64,000 bases of DNA from Polyangium jinanense (GTDB taxonomy: Bacteria > Myxococcota > Polyangia > Polyangiales > Polyangiaceae), in the NCBI RefSeq assembly GCF_028435365.1, contig NZ_JAGTJJ010000005.1, positions 344,446-408,445 of the forward strand. Direction: 5' to 3'. This document shows, one piece after another, positions 63,883 through 64,000 of this stretch. A model generated the notes under the pieces. That model was given only the letters and a program-made list of their open reading frames with translations, made no database searches and was not told the origin of the DNA. The position numbers and the translations under genes are program-made. Position 1 is the first letter of the stretch; every line of letters begins with the position of its first letter.

Positions 63883-64000
63883 CCCCCGGCAAAGCCGGGG
63901 GGTTTCGATGTGTGAGCCGCTAAAAGCGGCTGATTTACGGGCCGCTCGCGAGCGGCCTTCGGAGCCACCTTAAGGTGGCGCTCGATCCTACAGGAGGCGG
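63883..64000. mobile_element. Run of four hairpins, possible IS200/IS605-type end
   Basis: Four separate perfect hairpins in 97 bp: CCCCCGGC-AAA-GCCGGGGG (63883-63901), AGCCGC-TAAAA-GCGGCT (63915-63931), GGCCGCTCGCGAGCGGCC (63940-63957) and GCCACCTTAAGGTGGC (63964-63979). An AGGAGG follows at 63992-63997, at the window edge. AATCCCCCGG...CCGGGGGG is like terminal hairpins of IS605-family elements, and AGGAGG could serve a transposase that begins outside. The hairpins abut the truncated 5' end of the dihaem gene. Family assignment is by resemblance. Confidence 0.45.

Overview
The window is very GC-rich DNA packed with genes on both strands. The gene content points to a myxobacterium of the Polyangiales (Sorangium/Polyangium type). 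Supporting signs are many lipoproteins with c-type haem motifs, DUF1592/DUF1552 pairs, a Ser/Thr kinase with TPR-like repeats, a MYXO-CTERM-like surface protein, a glycine-rich GGxGG protein, and a lone GspC. I see no rRNA, tRNA, CRISPR array or complete transposase gene. The taxonomic call is inference from gene content, not from a marker gene.

Layout. 0-3.4 kb: a MYXO-CTERM-like protein, two tandem P1 (DmpA-type) peptidases and a TetR regulator. The TetR shares tandem operators with a divergent haem c/copper monooxygenase (3.6-4.9 kb). 4.9-6.7 kb: a NarL/DesK-type two-component system. 6.9-11.6 kb: hydrolase, cytochrome lipoprotein, methyltransferase-like lipoprotein, WD40-like lipoprotein. 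11.6-13.9 kb: a BlaI repressor and a fused M56-SLT-M23 cell-wall sensor/hydrolase. 14.0-16.6 kb: a P-loop-less STAND-like protein with WD40 repeats and zinc ribbons, preceded by a 42-residue lipoprotein. 16.7-20.6 kb: GST, HTH-only LysR remnant, map, and an amidase/TetR pair with palindromic operators. 20.8-24.7 kb: glycine-rich protein, small lipoprotein, large catalase. 24.9-25.8 kb: a decayed pseudogene. 25.8-33.4 kb: aldo/keto reductase, TetR, S41-like protease, hydrolase, gspC, pirin, DEAD-box helicase. 33.8-39.3 kb: SMI1/KNR4 protein, Ser/Thr kinase, HD hydrolase, SDR, prolyl-tRNA editing protein.

39.4-43.6 kb is a lower-GC stretch with two paralogous Cys-rich lipoproteins, an envelope protein and an ECF sigma factor with a C-terminal membrane segment. 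It looks like one horizontally acquired surface/regulation unit. 43.8-49.9 kb holds a probably frameshifted hypothetical, GNAT, cupin, adenylate cyclase, a CruF-like membrane protein beside a UbiA prenyltransferase, and an NHL-type lipoprotein. 50.0-55.1 kb is a minus-strand operon (lipase-like, DUF1592, DUF1552, lipoprotein).

55.2-57.9 kb carries an RNA repair-like set: a nucleotidyltransferase, a minimal RNA ligase with motifs I, III, IV and V, and an HD-polynucleotide kinase fusion. A 57-residue membrane protein follows. 58.0-59.2 kb: two overlapping genes with three copies of a CPxGW...HxHA domain. 59.3-60.9 kb: a three-gene TetR operon headed by two near-identical 12-bp palindromes. 61.0-64.0 kb: cyclophilin, a secreted protein and a dihaem protein whose 5' end is cut off at a run of four hairpins resembling the end of an IS200/IS605-type element.

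Best candidates for something undescribed are the HD-Pnk/ligase/nucleotidyltransferase module, the STAND-WD40-zinc-ribbon protein with its micro-lipoprotein, and the M56-SLT-M23 fusion under BlaI control.
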